NCBI RefSeq assembly: GCF_001540865.1
Contig: NC_033628.1
Location: 7,049,416-7,113,415 of the forward strand
Length of the DNA stretch: 64,000 nt
Direction: 5' to 3'
Source of the DNA: Ananas comosus
Taxonomy: Eukaryota > Streptophyta > Magnoliopsida > Poales > Bromeliaceae
Shown: positions 47,072 to 58,682 of the stretch, piece by piece
How the letters are laid out: each line of letters begins with the position of its first letter
Numbering within the stretch: the stretch's first letter is position 1
Program-made: the position numbers and the translations under genes
The notes under the pieces: model-generated
What the model saw: only the letters and a program-made list of their open reading frames with translations
Told to the model about the DNA's origin: nothing
Database searches by the model: none

Positions 47072-48395
47072 GTAAGCTACCAAACCCTAGATTGTGAAAT
47101 TTAGAGTTTTTCGGTTTTAGCTCTTTGGATAGGATTAAATGGATCCCTAGCACCATGAATGATGGGATTGGGGCAAGAATCTAGGGTTTTGAGATGGGTT
47201 TAGTTAGATGCTAACCCTAGGGCACCAAAATAGGATTTTTTTTGGTAAAGTATGAGATTGATCTCATTTGAAGTCTTGTAAACCTAATTGGTAGGTGCCG
47301 AAACGCGGGGGCGAAGCTGGAATTTCGATTCGTCAAGCGGGTCAAGAACTATCGGCAAAATAAGGCCGATTGAGCATCATTTGGACCAAGGAGACCGAGG
47401 TTTCGTCGTAAAGAACGCCGAAGTGCATTTCTAGAGCCTCCGTATACACAAAAGGTGGGGGGTGTCATCCCGAAGCATCCGGGTTTCCTTTTATGTCTAA
47501 GTTAATTTTATTCATCATATGTTGATTGTGCATTATAGGATTAGTAGAAGCATATTTCCATTCCTTGCATGCTTACTTAGTAGTGTAGCGGTATGGGATT
47601 GACACTTGGACTAGGGAGGCATGAGGATTAGGTCTTGAGACAAGGAATCCTATAGTGGCAAAAGTGATGAACTTGGACATAGTCTAGTAGAGTGGCATTG
47701 ACTAGTGTAGTAGAAACACTAAACTTGAACGAATGGCATGTCGACTAGTTAGAAGATATTACTACAATGACTGAACGAGTGGCATTGAGTTTAGTGTAGT
47801 AAATATGACATGGTTCTTGAGATAATAGAGGTCCCGGCATCTAGGATGCATTGTATATTGTGCAGCAGAGGCACATTGACCCTTATAGATAGGGTATCCT
47901 CTTGTGAGGATTTGATCATACTCACTAGTCTGTTTTGCTTGTTGGTGGTCGCTCCACCGAGGCACGAGTCTCCGGAGTATCTCACAGGGTTGTCCCGCAG
48001 ACGGTCTCGGTGTGCAAGTGCAGTTTCTCCTCACCTATGAGATTGAGAGTGAGTCGAGGGTTTAACCTTCGGATTAACCAAGTAGATTGGGTAATAAACA
48101 TGAAATGCATAGTAGACTTACAGTATTACCTTGAATAGACATAGTGTATGTTGTAGATTACATTGCTATGTACCTTTATATACTCATGACATGATACTAG
48201 CATGATAGTAGTTGTTGCATGCATTATTATCATTGATGGCATGATAGAGTAGTTGCAGTTCATTTTCTATATATCTATCTATCTCTCCATCTGTGCCAGC
48301 TTAGACCTAGTGGAAAAACCGGCGGCGTCGGCGGCCGAACCCACTAGGAACTATATTCATATAGTTCTCACCCCGTGTGTTTTTGGGGTACAGGT
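47072..48395 (+). other. Possible intron inside the LTR (donor to acceptor-like site)
   Basis: A consensus donor AG|GTAAGC (47070-47076) follows the CT-rich leader. An acceptor-like GGGGTACAG (about 48387-48395) follows the hairpin module. The same arrangement is visible in the other LTR families, with the acceptor most convincing in family A (TTTTCTTTCAG at 452-462). It is an inference from sequence signals only. Confidence 0.35.
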
Positions 48396-48397
48396 AC
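48305..48397 (+). ncRNA. Conserved LTR hairpin module (three consecutive stems)
   Basis: Stem 1 pairs CCTAGTGG (48307-48314) with CCACTAGG (48341-48348), enclosing a GC-rich CCGGCGG...CGGCCG part. Stem 2 pairs GGAACTATA (from 48347) with TATAGTTCTC (to 48369). Stem 3 pairs ACCCC (about 48371) with GGGGT (about 48387-48391). Equivalent modules occur at the same LTR position in the other families with different paired bases. It is likely a cis-acting RNA structure in the LTR transcript (packaging, dimerisation, splicing or translation); none of these roles is shown by the sequence. Confidence 0.5.
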
Positions 48398-48865
48398 ACA
48401 CAGAGGCGAGCCGAGCGAGGACCGCGGCAAGGGCATAGCGCCATAAGTGAGCCTAGTTAGTAGCTTTTCCTTTATGCATTAGAGTACCCTCGTGTACTAG
48501 ATAATGTTTTGGATAGTTATTGGAGACCTACTTGTATTTTGAGGAAAACATGTATTTACATTTTGGAAGATGGAAATGTAATATATTCAATGAAGTAAAT
48601 GCTGAATGGTTGTAATAGTTAGACTATCTCTTTTTATACACTTGTACATTCACTTGTAGTTCTTGCTCTTAGTTATAGTGCACTTGTGTGCATCGTATCG
48701 ATCATGAATGTTATTTAAGCATTCCCTGGGCGCTTAACTGTACATGATCTGGTTGCTTGGCCTTGGGCGGACAGGAGAGGTGCTGTCTGTTCGGCGGTCC
48801 GTCCGGCGCGCCCGAACCGTGCCAAATTGGTAGTGGATTCGGGGCGGGGCGTGACAGAGAGTTGT

Positions 48866-48877
48866 TGGTATCAGAAC
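48866..48877 (+). other. Primer binding site of the complete element
   Basis: TGGTATCAGAAC, ten bases after the LTR end. It matches the plant initiator-Met-tRNA site except for one base (AAC instead of AGC), possibly another G-to-A change. Confidence 0.8.
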
Positions 48878-49221
48878 AATTAAGAGCAAGTAAAGAGAGA
48901 GTCTAGGATGGACCTAGGAGACCTAGGTTGGCAACCCTAAGGTGGTAAGTACGTGAGAGAAACGTAAACCTAAATCGGTTGAGGAAGAATCCGATTGGGT
49001 CGAATTGAGCATAGATCTCTAGTGTGGCTAGAGATAGATCCGAGCGGTGTTAGTTTCTGAGCTCGAGGAGTTTGTGTTGGTAGCCGACAACACGACGCTA
49101 AGAGTCAGAACTAATACACTAGTGTCCGTCCGCTGGTAGCGGAGTCGAGTCGCGTAATACAGTATATGCGACGGAGTTAAGTGGGTTAGATGACTAACCC
49201 GGTTGTTGCGTTACAGGAACG

Positions 49222-52200
49222 ATGTCCCCAAGATGCTACGTACGTAGGTCCGTTCCGGCACCGTCTCCTGAGGTGCCTGAGGAAGCCGGATCTAGTGAAG
49301 TACAGGAGTTACGGGCGCAGGTGTCGGCATTGACCGGCATTGTACAGCGCCAGGAGAGTCAGTTTGAGCAGCTCCAAGGGCTTATGGAGCAGCATTTGGC
49401 GGCGGCAACTGCAGCTGCGACTGAGGGCCGTGATCCACCCCCGCCGCCAGCACGTGCGCCTACGGCGGCTGAGGGCGAGGGCATTGCGGCAGTTCCGGTG
49501 GCGGCACGTCCTCTGCCGGCGAGCGTTCCTCCGGCGGCGTCGGGTTCTACGACACTCGATACGACGGCATTGGAGGTGGAGAGGGAGCGCGCGCTTACGG
49601 CTCTCGAGAAGTTCCGGAGGTTCAATCCACCGACCTTCGAGGGAGAGAAGGTCGAACCATGGATGGTTGAGTCGTGGGTGGACTCAATAGAGACCTTGTT
49701 CGAGGACCTCTACACCTTGGAGAGGGACAAGGTCTACCTCGCCACTCATTGTTTGGAGCGAACGGCGAAGGTTTGGTGGAAGTGAATCAAGAGGAACCGA
49801 GCTTCCGACCTTCCACCATTGACGTGGGAGGAGTTTCGGGGATTGTTTTATGTCAACTACTTTCCCGATAACGAGAAGAAGAAACTCCAGGAGCAGTTTT
49901 GAAGGTTAAAGCAAGGGAACCGCACGGTAGCGAAATATAAGCGAGAGTTCTCTCATATCATTGACTGTGTCCCCGACGTAGTGCGGGATGACAGGGATCG
50001 AGCCGATTGGTTCGAGCGAGGGCTCCGGGCTGATATCTACCGGGCGGTGCACATATAGAAGCTCACTACCTTCGTGGAGGTGCTCAACAGAGCGTTGTGG
50101 GCGGAGCAAGGAAACGCTCACATCCGGGAGGAGCGAGAAGCGTCCGAGGAGGACGGTGGTAAGAAGCGGGCTCAGAGTAGCTCGGGAGCTCAAACCAAGT
50201 CAATGAAGCCCTCGAAGTACCTGCAAACGCAATACAAGGGCCGCAGACCGTAGTGATGCACAATCTGTGGTGGGAACCACGAGCCAAGGACGTGTGATCA
50301 ACGGGAAGGGAAGTGCTTCACGTGTGGACAGGCGGGCCATATCAGCCACTACTGTTCAATGAGGGCTTCACCCGCCCCTTCGGTCGCGTCGGCTCCGGCG
50401 ACTCCAGCGCATTATGGAGGAGTCCCACCTGCTGCGTCATCGGCTGGACGTGCGATGGTACTATGCCAACCTGAGGCAACGAGATCGGCTCCGAGCGGGC
50501 GGGTGTTCGCCGCCCAAACTCAAGCCGAGGAACCTGCTGAGGCGGAGGACCGCCATGTACTCGCAGGTATGGTTTTAATTGACGAAGTTCGCTCCAGGGC
50601 TATGTTTGATATAGGTGTTACACATTCATTCATCAGTAGGTCATTTGCACGCATGCATGACATAGAACTACAAGAGAGTAAAAGCACTTGGAGAGTATCG
50701 GGCCACGGACGTGATTTTCTAGTCCGGATGGAGTGTTCGTCTTGTCCAGTGCAGTTGGGCGATTGGATAATGCCCATCCGTATGTTGGTGCTCAAAAGGT
50801 TGAAGGACTTCAACGTCATTCTAGGAATGGATTGGCTCTCGAAGGATTATGCGACTATTCACTGCAGAAGTAAAGTAATAATGTTTCGAGAACCGGGCCA
50901 GGAGGAATTCACCTACCGGGCTTGTAGAAGCTCGCGCTTCGCTGCTATGGTGTCGGCGACGAGGGCAAAGAAGTTGATTAACAGCGGTTGTACGGCCTAT
51001 TTGGCGACCGTTGTGGAAGTCGAGAGGACGACTCCTACGCTCGAGGAGCTGTCTATGGTTCGGGAATTTCCAGACGCATTTCCTGCGGAGTTACCGGGAA
51101 TGCCGCCAGACCGAAAGATCGAGTTTGTGATAGATTTGGTTCCAGGAACCGCGCCTATCTCGAAGGCTCCGTATCGGATGGCGCCGGCAGAATTGAAGGA
51201 GTTACGGGCTCAGTTGATAGATCTCCTCGATAAGGGATTTATACGGCCAAGTGTATCGCCGTGGGGAGCCCCGGTTCTATTCGTGCGAAAGAAGGACGGA
51301 TCGTTTCGACTCTGTGTAGACTATCGCGAGTTGAACAAGGTCACGATCAAGAATAAGTACCCGTTGCCCAAGATCGATGATTTATTTGATCAGTTGCAAG
51401 GATCTCGGGTTTATTCAAAGATTGATCTACAGTCCAGTTATCATCAACTCAAGATCAAGCCGGAAGACGTTCAAATGACCGCGTTTCGCACGTGGTATGG
51501 ACACTACGAATTCACGGTCACGCAATTTGGGCTCACTAATGCCCCGGCAGCGTTCATGGATTTAATGAACCGTGTCTTCAACGAGTACTTGGACTGATTT
51601 GTCGTGGTCTTCATAGACAACATCTTGGTCTACTCGCGCAGCGACGAGGAACATGCCGAGCATTTGAAAATCGTGCTTTAAATCCTTCGGGAGGAGAAGT
51701 TGTATGCTAAGTTTAAGAAATGCGACTTTTGGCTCCGAGAGGTTGCATTTCTTGGGCATGTCATTTCCGAGGGAGGAGTATCTGTTGACCCGAGAAACGT
51801 GGAGGCAATCAGGGATTGGCCTCGCCCGACTAACGTCACAAAAGTTCGAAGCTTTGTGGGTTTAGCGGGTTATTATAGACGGTTCGTGGAGGGATTCTCG
51901 AAAATCGTGGGTCCACTTACCCGTCTGACTCGGAAAGGCACCAAGTTCATTTGGAGTAACGAGTGCAACCGGAGTTTTCAAGAGTTGAAGGATAGATTAA
52001 CTTCGACTCCGGTGCTCGCCTTACCGGTGCAAGACGAAGACTTTGTGGTGTATAGCGACGCGTCGCAATCGGGTTTGGGGTGTGTTCTGATGCAGGGCGG
52101 GAAAGTGATCGCATATGCGTCCCGTCAGCAGAAGAGCTATGAGAAGAACTATCCTGTCCATGATTTAGAGTTGGCCACAGTAGTGTTTGCTCTCAAGTTA

Positions 52201-53955
52201 TGGAGGCACTACTTGTACGGCGCACGTTGCGAGATATACACGGACCACAAAAGTCTAAAGTACCTGTTTACACAGAAGGAGCTCAATATGCGGCAACGGC
52301 GGTGGTTGGAATTGCTAAAGGATTTCGATGTTACAATCCTATACCATCCCGGAAAAGCAAACGTGGTGGCCGACGCGCTTAGCAGGAAGTCAGTGGAGAA
52401 TCTTGCTATGTTGGTCACACGTCAAGAACCTCTGTGGAGAGAGATGGAACGATTGGATCTCGAAGTGGTAGCTCCGGAAATCCCGTCTATGCTTACGGCT
52501 CTCGTTGTCCATCCGACCTTGTTGGAGTGGATTAAGAGTTTGCAACCTGCGGACCCCAATCTCCAAAAGGTGCGGCGAGACATCGAGAGTGGATATGGCG
52601 GTGATTTTAGTGTAGACGCTTAGGTTGCCCTTCGGTTTCGAAACCGATGGTGCGTACCGGAGAACGAGGAGGTCCGAAAGTTAATATTGCAAGAAGCACA
52701 TCGGACTCCTTATAGTATTCACCCGGGTGGCACCAAGATGTACCGTGATCTGAAGATGCAGTACTGGTGGCCGGGCATGAAAGCAGACATCGTGCGCTAT
52801 GTAGCGCAGTGTTTAGTATGCCAGCAAGTGAAGGCTGAGCGCCGATTTCCAGCGGAAAAGCTCCAAAGTTTACCTATTCCCATTTAGAAATGGGAGAATA
52901 TCGCGATGGACTTCGTGGTCGGATTGCCCCGTTCGACGGGTGGCCACGATGCGATCTGGGTGATTGTGGATCGTATGACTAAGTCGGCACACTTTCTACC
53001 CATTCACACCACCTGGTCGGGCGACAAGTTGGCGCAGGTATACTTGAATGAAGTTGTGAGGTTGCACAGGGTTCCGAAGTCGATCGTGTCATATCGAGAC
53101 CCCCGTTTTACTTCGCACTTTTGGAAAAGTCTGCAAGAAGCACTTAGAACACGACTCGATTTCAGCACCGCGTTTCATCCTCAGACAGACGGACAGTCGG
53201 AAAGGACTATACAAATTCTGGAGGATATGTTGCGGGCGTGTGTCATTGACTACAAGGGTAGTTGGGCAAACTATTTGAGGATGGCCGAGTTCGCCTACAA
53301 TAACAATTATCAAGCTAGCATTGAGATGGCACCGTTCGAGGTCCTATATGACCGGCAATGCCGATCCCCTATATATTGGAGCGATGTAGGTGAACCTCCG
53401 GCATTGGGCCCAGACATATTGCGAGAGGCGGAAGAGAAGGCCCGTCTCGCTCGCGAGAGGCTACTTACGGCACAGTCGAGGCAAAAGAGCTATTCTGACA
53501 AACGCCGTAGAGATTTGGAATTCGCGGCGGGTGACCGCGTTTTCTTGAAGGTTTCACCTATGAGAGGTGTGAAACGCTTCGGAGTGCGGGGAAAGCTAAG
53601 TCCCCGATATATTGGGCCTTTCGAAGTGTTGGAACAGGTTGGAGCGGTAGCGTACCGACTTGCATTACCGCCGAAGCTTGCGGGGATGCATGATGTATTC
53701 CATGTTTCTAACCTTCGTAAGTATGTCCACGATCCCGAGCATGTCCTGTATTACAAACTGCCGGATCTACAAGAGGATTTGAGGTATGAAGAGTTCCCGG
53801 CGATGATCATTGCTCGAGAAGTGCGGAAGCTAAGAAATCGTGAGATTCCCTATGTGAAGATTCGTTGGACCGGTCACGACGATCGTGAGGCCACGTGGGA
53901 ACTCGAGAAATCGATGAAAGTGCATTATTCTCATCTCTTTGAGGAAATGCGTTGA
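49222..53955 (+). pseudogene. Ty3/gypsy gag-pol single frame with nine in-frame stops
   Basis: ATG at 49222 follows GTTACAG|GAACG. One frame stays open in register for 1,578 codons. Gag: coiled N-terminus, capsid core (FRRFNPPTFEGEK, TAKVWWK), then two zinc knuckles [13 protein letters not shown] and [14 protein letters not shown] (about 50257-50355). Protease: [11 protein letters not shown] (about 50604), with the catalytic D-S/T-G altered to [25 protein letters not shown], and FIDN (about 51610-51621) in place of the usual -IDD. RNase [11 protein letters not shown] to [10 protein letters not shown]. Integrase: HHCC-type zinc region (CLVCQQ, about 52816-52833), MDFVVGLP, then SYRDPRF where SDRDPRF is usual (a catalytic Asp lost), and TDGQSERT. 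A chromodomain (VKIRWTGHDDREATWE) ends at 53955. Stops: 49783, 49900, 50056, 50251, 50254, 51595, 51679, 52621 and 52885. Not functional as read. Confidence 0.93.
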
Positions 53956-54007
53956 GGTATGAGTTAATTAAGTTAATGAATTCGTTTCGAGGACGAAACT
54001 CCTTTTT

Positions 54008-54019
54008 AGGAAGGGAAGA
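54008..54019 (+). other. Polypurine tract of the complete element
   Basis: AGGAAGGGAAGA directly before TGTGAGGAAG of the 3' LTR, preceded by TTTCGAGGACGAAACTCC at about 53985-54002. Confidence 0.88.
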
Positions 54020-56478
54020 TGTGAGGAAGTGAATTCTCGAAATACGAGAGTTAGACTTCATGCAAAATCGACCAAGGGTCGTGTTGGTGAGCTTTGGAAA
54101 AGCCAAATATGTTAAAATTACCAAAAGTGCTTTGGAAGTGAGTCCACGAGGGCAAATAGTGCAAAACCTGCACTGGAGCAAAATTGCTCTCGGGGACAGG
54201 TCTCTGGCAGGGAGGGACCGGTCCCATTGGCTGGGGTTGCGGGGATTCTTGAGGCAACCGGTCCCTGGCAGGGAGAGACCGGTCCCCGAACGCGAACCCA
54301 GCGAGAAAAGCCAAAAATTTGGCTAAGTCCCGAAAATCCTGCTCTCGGGAACTGGTCTCTCAGGAAGGAACCGGTCTCCCGAGGACCGGTCTCTCTGGGA
54401 GAGACCGGTACCCGAACGCGTGACTCGAGCTGAAGCTCTCGGGGACCGGTCCCAAGTCGGGGAGACCGGTCCCTCCGCGCGCAGAATGCCCAGTAAGGAC
54501 TGTGCAGGGGATGAAAAGTAGAGGGGGCTGCTCGGATATTGTTACATTAGAGAGTATAGGGGACCCCCTCTCTCTCTTCAACCCTCATTTCTCCCTCTCT
54601 CTCACACTCTTTTGCTCCCTCTCTCTCTCTAGAAGGAAAAGAGAAGAAGAACAAGAAGGAGAAGAAGGAAAGAAAGAGAAGAAAAGGAAGGAGAAGAAGA
54701 AGGAGATAAAGAGGAAGACCTTGGACATCTCCCCCTCCCCCTCCTCTTCCTCTTGGTGTAGCTAAGAGGTAAGCTACCAAACCCTAGCTTGTGAAACTTA
54801 GGGTTTTTGGGTTTTAGCTCTTTGGATGGGATCAAATGGATCCCTAGCACCATGAATGGTTGGATTGGAGCTAGAATCTAGGGTTTTGATATGGGTTTAG
54901 CTTGATGCTAACCCTAGGGCACCAAAATAGGGTTTTTTTTTGGTAAAGTATGAGATTGATCTCATTTGAAGTCTTGTAAACCTAATTGGTAGGTGCCGAA
55001 ACGTGGGGGCGAAGCTGGAATTTCGATTCGTCGAGCGGGTCAAGAACTATCGGCAAAATAAGGCCGATTGAGCATCATTTGGACCAAGGAGACCGAGGCT
55101 TCGTCATAAAGAACGCCGAAACGCATTTCTAGAGCCTCCGTATACACAAAATGTGGGGGGTGTCATCCCGAAGCATCCGGGTTTCCTTTTATGTCTAAGC
55201 TAATTTTATTCATCATATGTTGATTGTGCATTATAGGATTAGTAGAAGCATATTTCCATTCCTTGCATGCTTACTTAGTAGTGTAGCGGTATGGGCTTGA
55301 CACTTGGACTAGGGAGGCATGAGGATTGGGTCTTGAGACCAGGAATCCTATAGTGGCAAAAGTGATGAACTTGGACATAGCCTAGTAGAGTGGCATTGAC
55401 TAGTATAGTAGAAACACTAAACTTGAACGAGTGGCATGTCGACTAGTTAGAAGATATTACTACAACGACTGAACGAGTGGCATCGAGTCTAGTGTAGTAA
55501 ATATGACATGGTTCTTGGGATAGTAGAGGTCCCGGCATCTAGGATGCATTGTTTATTGTGCAGCAGAGGCACATTGACCCTTGTAGATAGGGTATCCTCT
55601 TGTGAGGATTTGATCATACTCACTAGTCTGTTTTGCTTGTCGGTGGTCGCTCCACCGAGGCACGAGTCTCCGGAGTATCTCACAGGGTTGTCCCACAGAC
55701 GGTCTCGGTGTGCGAGTGCAGCTTGAAATGCATAGTAGACTTGCATTATTACCTTGAGTAGACATAGTGTATGCTGTAGATTACATTGCTATGTACCTTA
55801 TATACTCATGACATGATGCTAGCATGATAGTAGTTGTTGCATGCATTATTATCATTGATGGCATGATAGAGTAGTTGTAGTTCATTTTCTATATATCTAT
55901 CTATTTTTCTATCTGTGGCAGCTTAGACCTAGTGGGAAAACCGGCGGCGACGGCGGCCGAACCCACTGGGAACTATATTCATATAGTTCTCACCCCGTGC
56001 AGTTTTGGGGTACAGTTACACACAGAGGCGAGCCGAGCGAGGACTGCGGCAAGGGCATAGCGCCCTAAGTGAGCCTAGTTAGTAGCTTTTCCTTTATGCA
56101 TTAGAGTACCCTCGTGTACTAGATGATGTTTTCGATAGTTATTGGAGACCTACTTGTATTTTGAGGAAAACATGTATTTACATTTTGGAAGATGGAAATG
56201 TAATATATTCAATGAAGTAAATGCTGAATGGTTGTAATAGTTAGACTATCTCTTTTTATACACTTGTACATTCACTTGTGATTCTTGCTCTTAGTTATAG
56301 TGCACTTGTGTGCATCGTATCGATCATGTATGTTATTTAAGCATTCCTTGGGCACTTAATTGTACATGTTCTGGTTGCTTGGCCTTGGGCGGATAGAAGA
56401 GGTGCTGTCCGTTCGGCGGTCCGTCCGGCGCGCACGAACCGTGCCAAATTGGTAGTGGATTCAGGGCAGGGTGTGACA
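54020..56478 (+). repeat. 3' LTR of the complete Ty3/gypsy element
   Basis: Same ends as the 5' LTR, with the last bases GTGTGACA. The ACCGGT array at 54190-54475 has eight exact cores plus decayed ones (GGACAGGTC, GAACTGGTC). Donor-like AG|GTAAGC lies at about 54766-54772 and the hairpin at 55968-55991. A 75-bp deletion relative to the 5' LTR lies near 55722. Confidence 0.92.
54190..54475 (+). promoter_or_regulatory. ACCGGT palindrome array in U3 of the complete element
   Basis: Eight exact ACCGGT cores within about 290 bp, several as GAGACCGGTCCC or GGGACCGGTCCC, located 60-400 bp upstream of the CT-rich putative transcription start. Role unknown. Confidence 0.55.
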
Positions 56479-56899
56479 CTTTAATTTTAACTTTATCACT
56501 GATTTAAGGAAAAAAAATAATGAAATTGATAAGAAAAAGAGAGAAAAGAAACCATAGGGGGGCAAATTGATACATTTTAAACAACAGGGGAGCAAAGTAA
56601 GAAATTACGAAACCACAGGGGGGGTTTTTGAAGTTTTCCTAAAAAAAAGATTAGTACAAAGATAGTAACCTTTCAATAAGTGTTAAATTGGTATCATATG
56701 TTGATATAAATGCATTTAATACATATATTTAATAGTAATATATATACTTTATTTTATAAATATAATTAAGAACATACTTATCGTACCCGTAGCACAGTAT
56801 GCGTACATCGCTAATACCTTCTAATTTATATGCCATCCAAACTGACACATATTCTTTTTTATGAATTATTTTAGTATTAATACATATAATAAAAGGCGA

Positions 56900-58380
56900 A
56901 TCCTAAACTGGCCACGCATGGCCCCCCAACCCCCCAGCGACCCGACCCCTCCTCCCTCAGTTCTGAGGGCACGGGCAAGCGCCGCGCTGCTCATCATGCC
57001 GCTCTCTGCACTCTCTCTACGTTTCGGTGCTGCCCTAGCCGCCTGCGCGAGGGATCGCGGCGCTCGCTTACATGCACGCGGGGAGAGGGGCCCGCCGCCC
57101 CCCACCACCCCGCCTCTCATCCGCGCGGCCGGGGTCGGCAATAGGCGAGCGGCCTCCTCGCACACCCGGCCCTCCTACTCCTCCCCTCCTACTCCCTGAC
57201 CCCTTCTCTCCCCCCACCCCTCGCTCCCCCCCCGCCTCCTCTCTCTCTCCGTCTCCTCTCATCTCTCTCTCGCTGAGCCGCCGGCAGCGCGCCGTCGGCC
57301 GGTCACCCCCATGGCCATCGGGGCACATGCCCCCCCCTCCCCCAGCTCTGTCTCTGCTCTCCGGCTCCTCGGCCCTCATCGCCTACTTCCCCCGCCCCCC
57401 GGATCTCTTCCTCTCCCCCGCTCTCTCCCCCTCCGACCTCTTCTCTCTCCCCCTCTTTCTCTTCTTCCCCTCATTCCACACTCCGCGCGAGGCGGCGAGT
57501 CGCGTGGGCGGCGCTCGGCGACGCGAGGAGTGGGCACGTGCGGCCGCGCAGCTCGACGACGTGGGAGATATCGCGGGCAGCGGGGCGCGTAGGCCGTGGA
57601 ACCACTCCTGCTCGGGCGCCGGGTAGTGCCACCACCGCTGGAGGGCCGCGGCTTGACCGTCGGGCTGTACCCGCAGGGAGCGGCACAGGCGCGCGGGCAG
57701 CTGCAGGAGAGGCAGCGCACGGCGGGCGTGACGGCAAGCAGACCTGCGCGAGGCGTGCGCGGGTTTTGCGCTCGGTGGTTGGCGGGGGCCTGCGCGCCGC
57801 TACGGCGCAGCGAGTGCCGCGCATTGCTGCGAGGGGCCCGGCTGCGAGGTCCCAGCGTGTGAAGAGGAGAACTTTTTTCCTCCCCCTCTCTTCATCTTTT
57901 TTTTTTTTTTTGAGCTCGTTTCCTGCAAATATTTTTTAAATTTTAACTAGACGCGAGCCGAGGGTTGGAGCCCTAACACTTCGCTCTCCGCATTCAGCAG
58001 GTCCCATCGTTGACGGTGTGTGAGGGTAGCTGGCGGGGCTCACGGGGGTTCCTGCACACGGTCCACGGAGCGGGCGCCTCAGAGAGGAGAGGGATTTTAT
58101 TTTATTTTTTTTTTTTTGGTCTCGTTCTTTAATTTTTTTTTCTCTTAATTTATGGGATAAAAAAATCGCAGGAGCGTGGGGCAGCCCGCGGCGGGGCGCG
58201 GACACACTGGAGCGCGGGGACACGCTGGAGAGCGGGGCGGGGCGCGGCGTGGCGTGGACACTGCTCTCTCTCGGGCTCGGCGCATGAGCAGTTGGGAGCG
58301 GTGCCCGAGGCGCGCACGGGAGCGAGGGCGGAGGCGCTGGCAACGGTGCGCGGGAGGACGCGGAGAAGAAGCTGCGGAGC
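56900..58380. other. GC-rich block inside the Helitron-like segment
   Basis: Long open frames exist on both strands but reflect GC and CT composition; none shows a domain I recognise. 58190-58260 has repeats of GCGCGGGGACAC-like words. It may derive from promoter and transit-peptide regions of captured genes. Confidence 0.4.
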
Positions 58381-58682
58381 CCGAGTTTCGCTAGTGAGCC
58401 TTTCTTCGTCTGTGGGGTTCCGCGATCTCGACGCCGATGATTTTAGGCACCCGCTCGATAAGCAAGTAATTCTCAGTACTCGGCTCTCTTTGATTTGGCT
58501 TTTGATTCGGAGGATTTGTCCACGCCTATGATATGACCTGTTTGTTGAATTGCTTCAAAGAGAAAAAAGGAGGCTTTTTTAAGGGAAAAAAATGGTGTCG
58601 TGATACTGTTGTGTTTGTTGATCAGAACACGTCGCTCTTGCGGGCGATCCCCGGGCTCGATGAATTGTCAAGGCTTTATTTG
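58380..58682 (+). pseudogene. M48-family metallopeptidase gene fragment (two partial exons with intact intron)
   Basis: 58405-58465 encodes SSSVGFRDLDADDFRHPLDK then Q and ends CAA|GTAATT. The intron 58466-58625 ends TTGATCAG. 58626-58670 encodes NTSLLRAIPGLDEL in the same phase. FRDLDADDFRHPLDKQ followed by N.(3)LRAIPGL is, from memory, the N-terminal signature of the plant M48 (Ste24/HtpX-like) peptidase of At3g27110 type. The HExxH catalytic region lies further downstream in that family and is absent here. Homology stops after DEL (SRLYL follows where GKALLG-like sequence is expected). It lies inside the Helitron-like segment and is presumably captured. Confidence 0.65.

Larger units (their letters stand above)
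46401..48856 (+). repeat. 5' LTR of the complete Ty3/gypsy element
   Basis: Starts TGTGAGGAAGTGAATTCTCG and ends GGGGCGTGACA. It contains the ACCGGT array (46580-46810), a CT-rich putative promoter (46890-46960), donor-like AG|GTAAGC at 47070-47076, a CTCCGGAGT block (about 47970), the hairpin module (48305-48397) and the GGCAAGGGCATAGCGCC block (about 48423-48441). Compared with the 3' LTR it lacks about 60 bp of the array but keeps about 75 bp lost from the 3' LTR near 55722. Confidence 0.92.
46401..56478 (+). mobile_element. Complete Ty3/gypsy chromodomain retrotransposon (Tekay/Del-like), 10,078 bp, TSD CTTTA
   Basis: LTRs 46401-48856 and 54020-56478, primer site 48866-48877, one gag-pol frame 49222-53955, and polypurine tract 54008-54019. 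Target duplications CTTTA at 46396-46400 and 56479-56483 are perfect. Domain order Gag-PR-RT-RNaseH-IN with a chromodomain is that of chromoviruses, and the long LTRs suit the Tekay/Del clade. The LTRs are clearly alike but have diverged by many transitions and indels, so the insertion is not recent. The coding frame has nine stops and altered catalytic residues, so it is not autonomous now. Confidence 0.93.
46202..56640. mobile_element. MITE (46202-46400 + 56484-56640) split by the gypsy element
   Basis: The left end GGGAAAACTTCAAAAACCCC is the inverse of the right end (GGGGTTTTTGAAGTTTTCC). Internal blocks CTCACTTTGCCCCCTTGTGG and GGGGCAAATTGATA form extended inverted repeats. Without the gypsy insertion it is about 355 bp. 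The inverted copy of its flanks at 59160-59270 has only a poly-A/T run at the corresponding place, i.e. an unoccupied site. Confidence 0.75.

Noticed and set aside
56861..58400. Long GC-rich open frames on both strands
   Set aside because: Proline/arginine/serine-rich translations follow from base composition; only the short M48 exons at 58405-58670 have recognisable homology.
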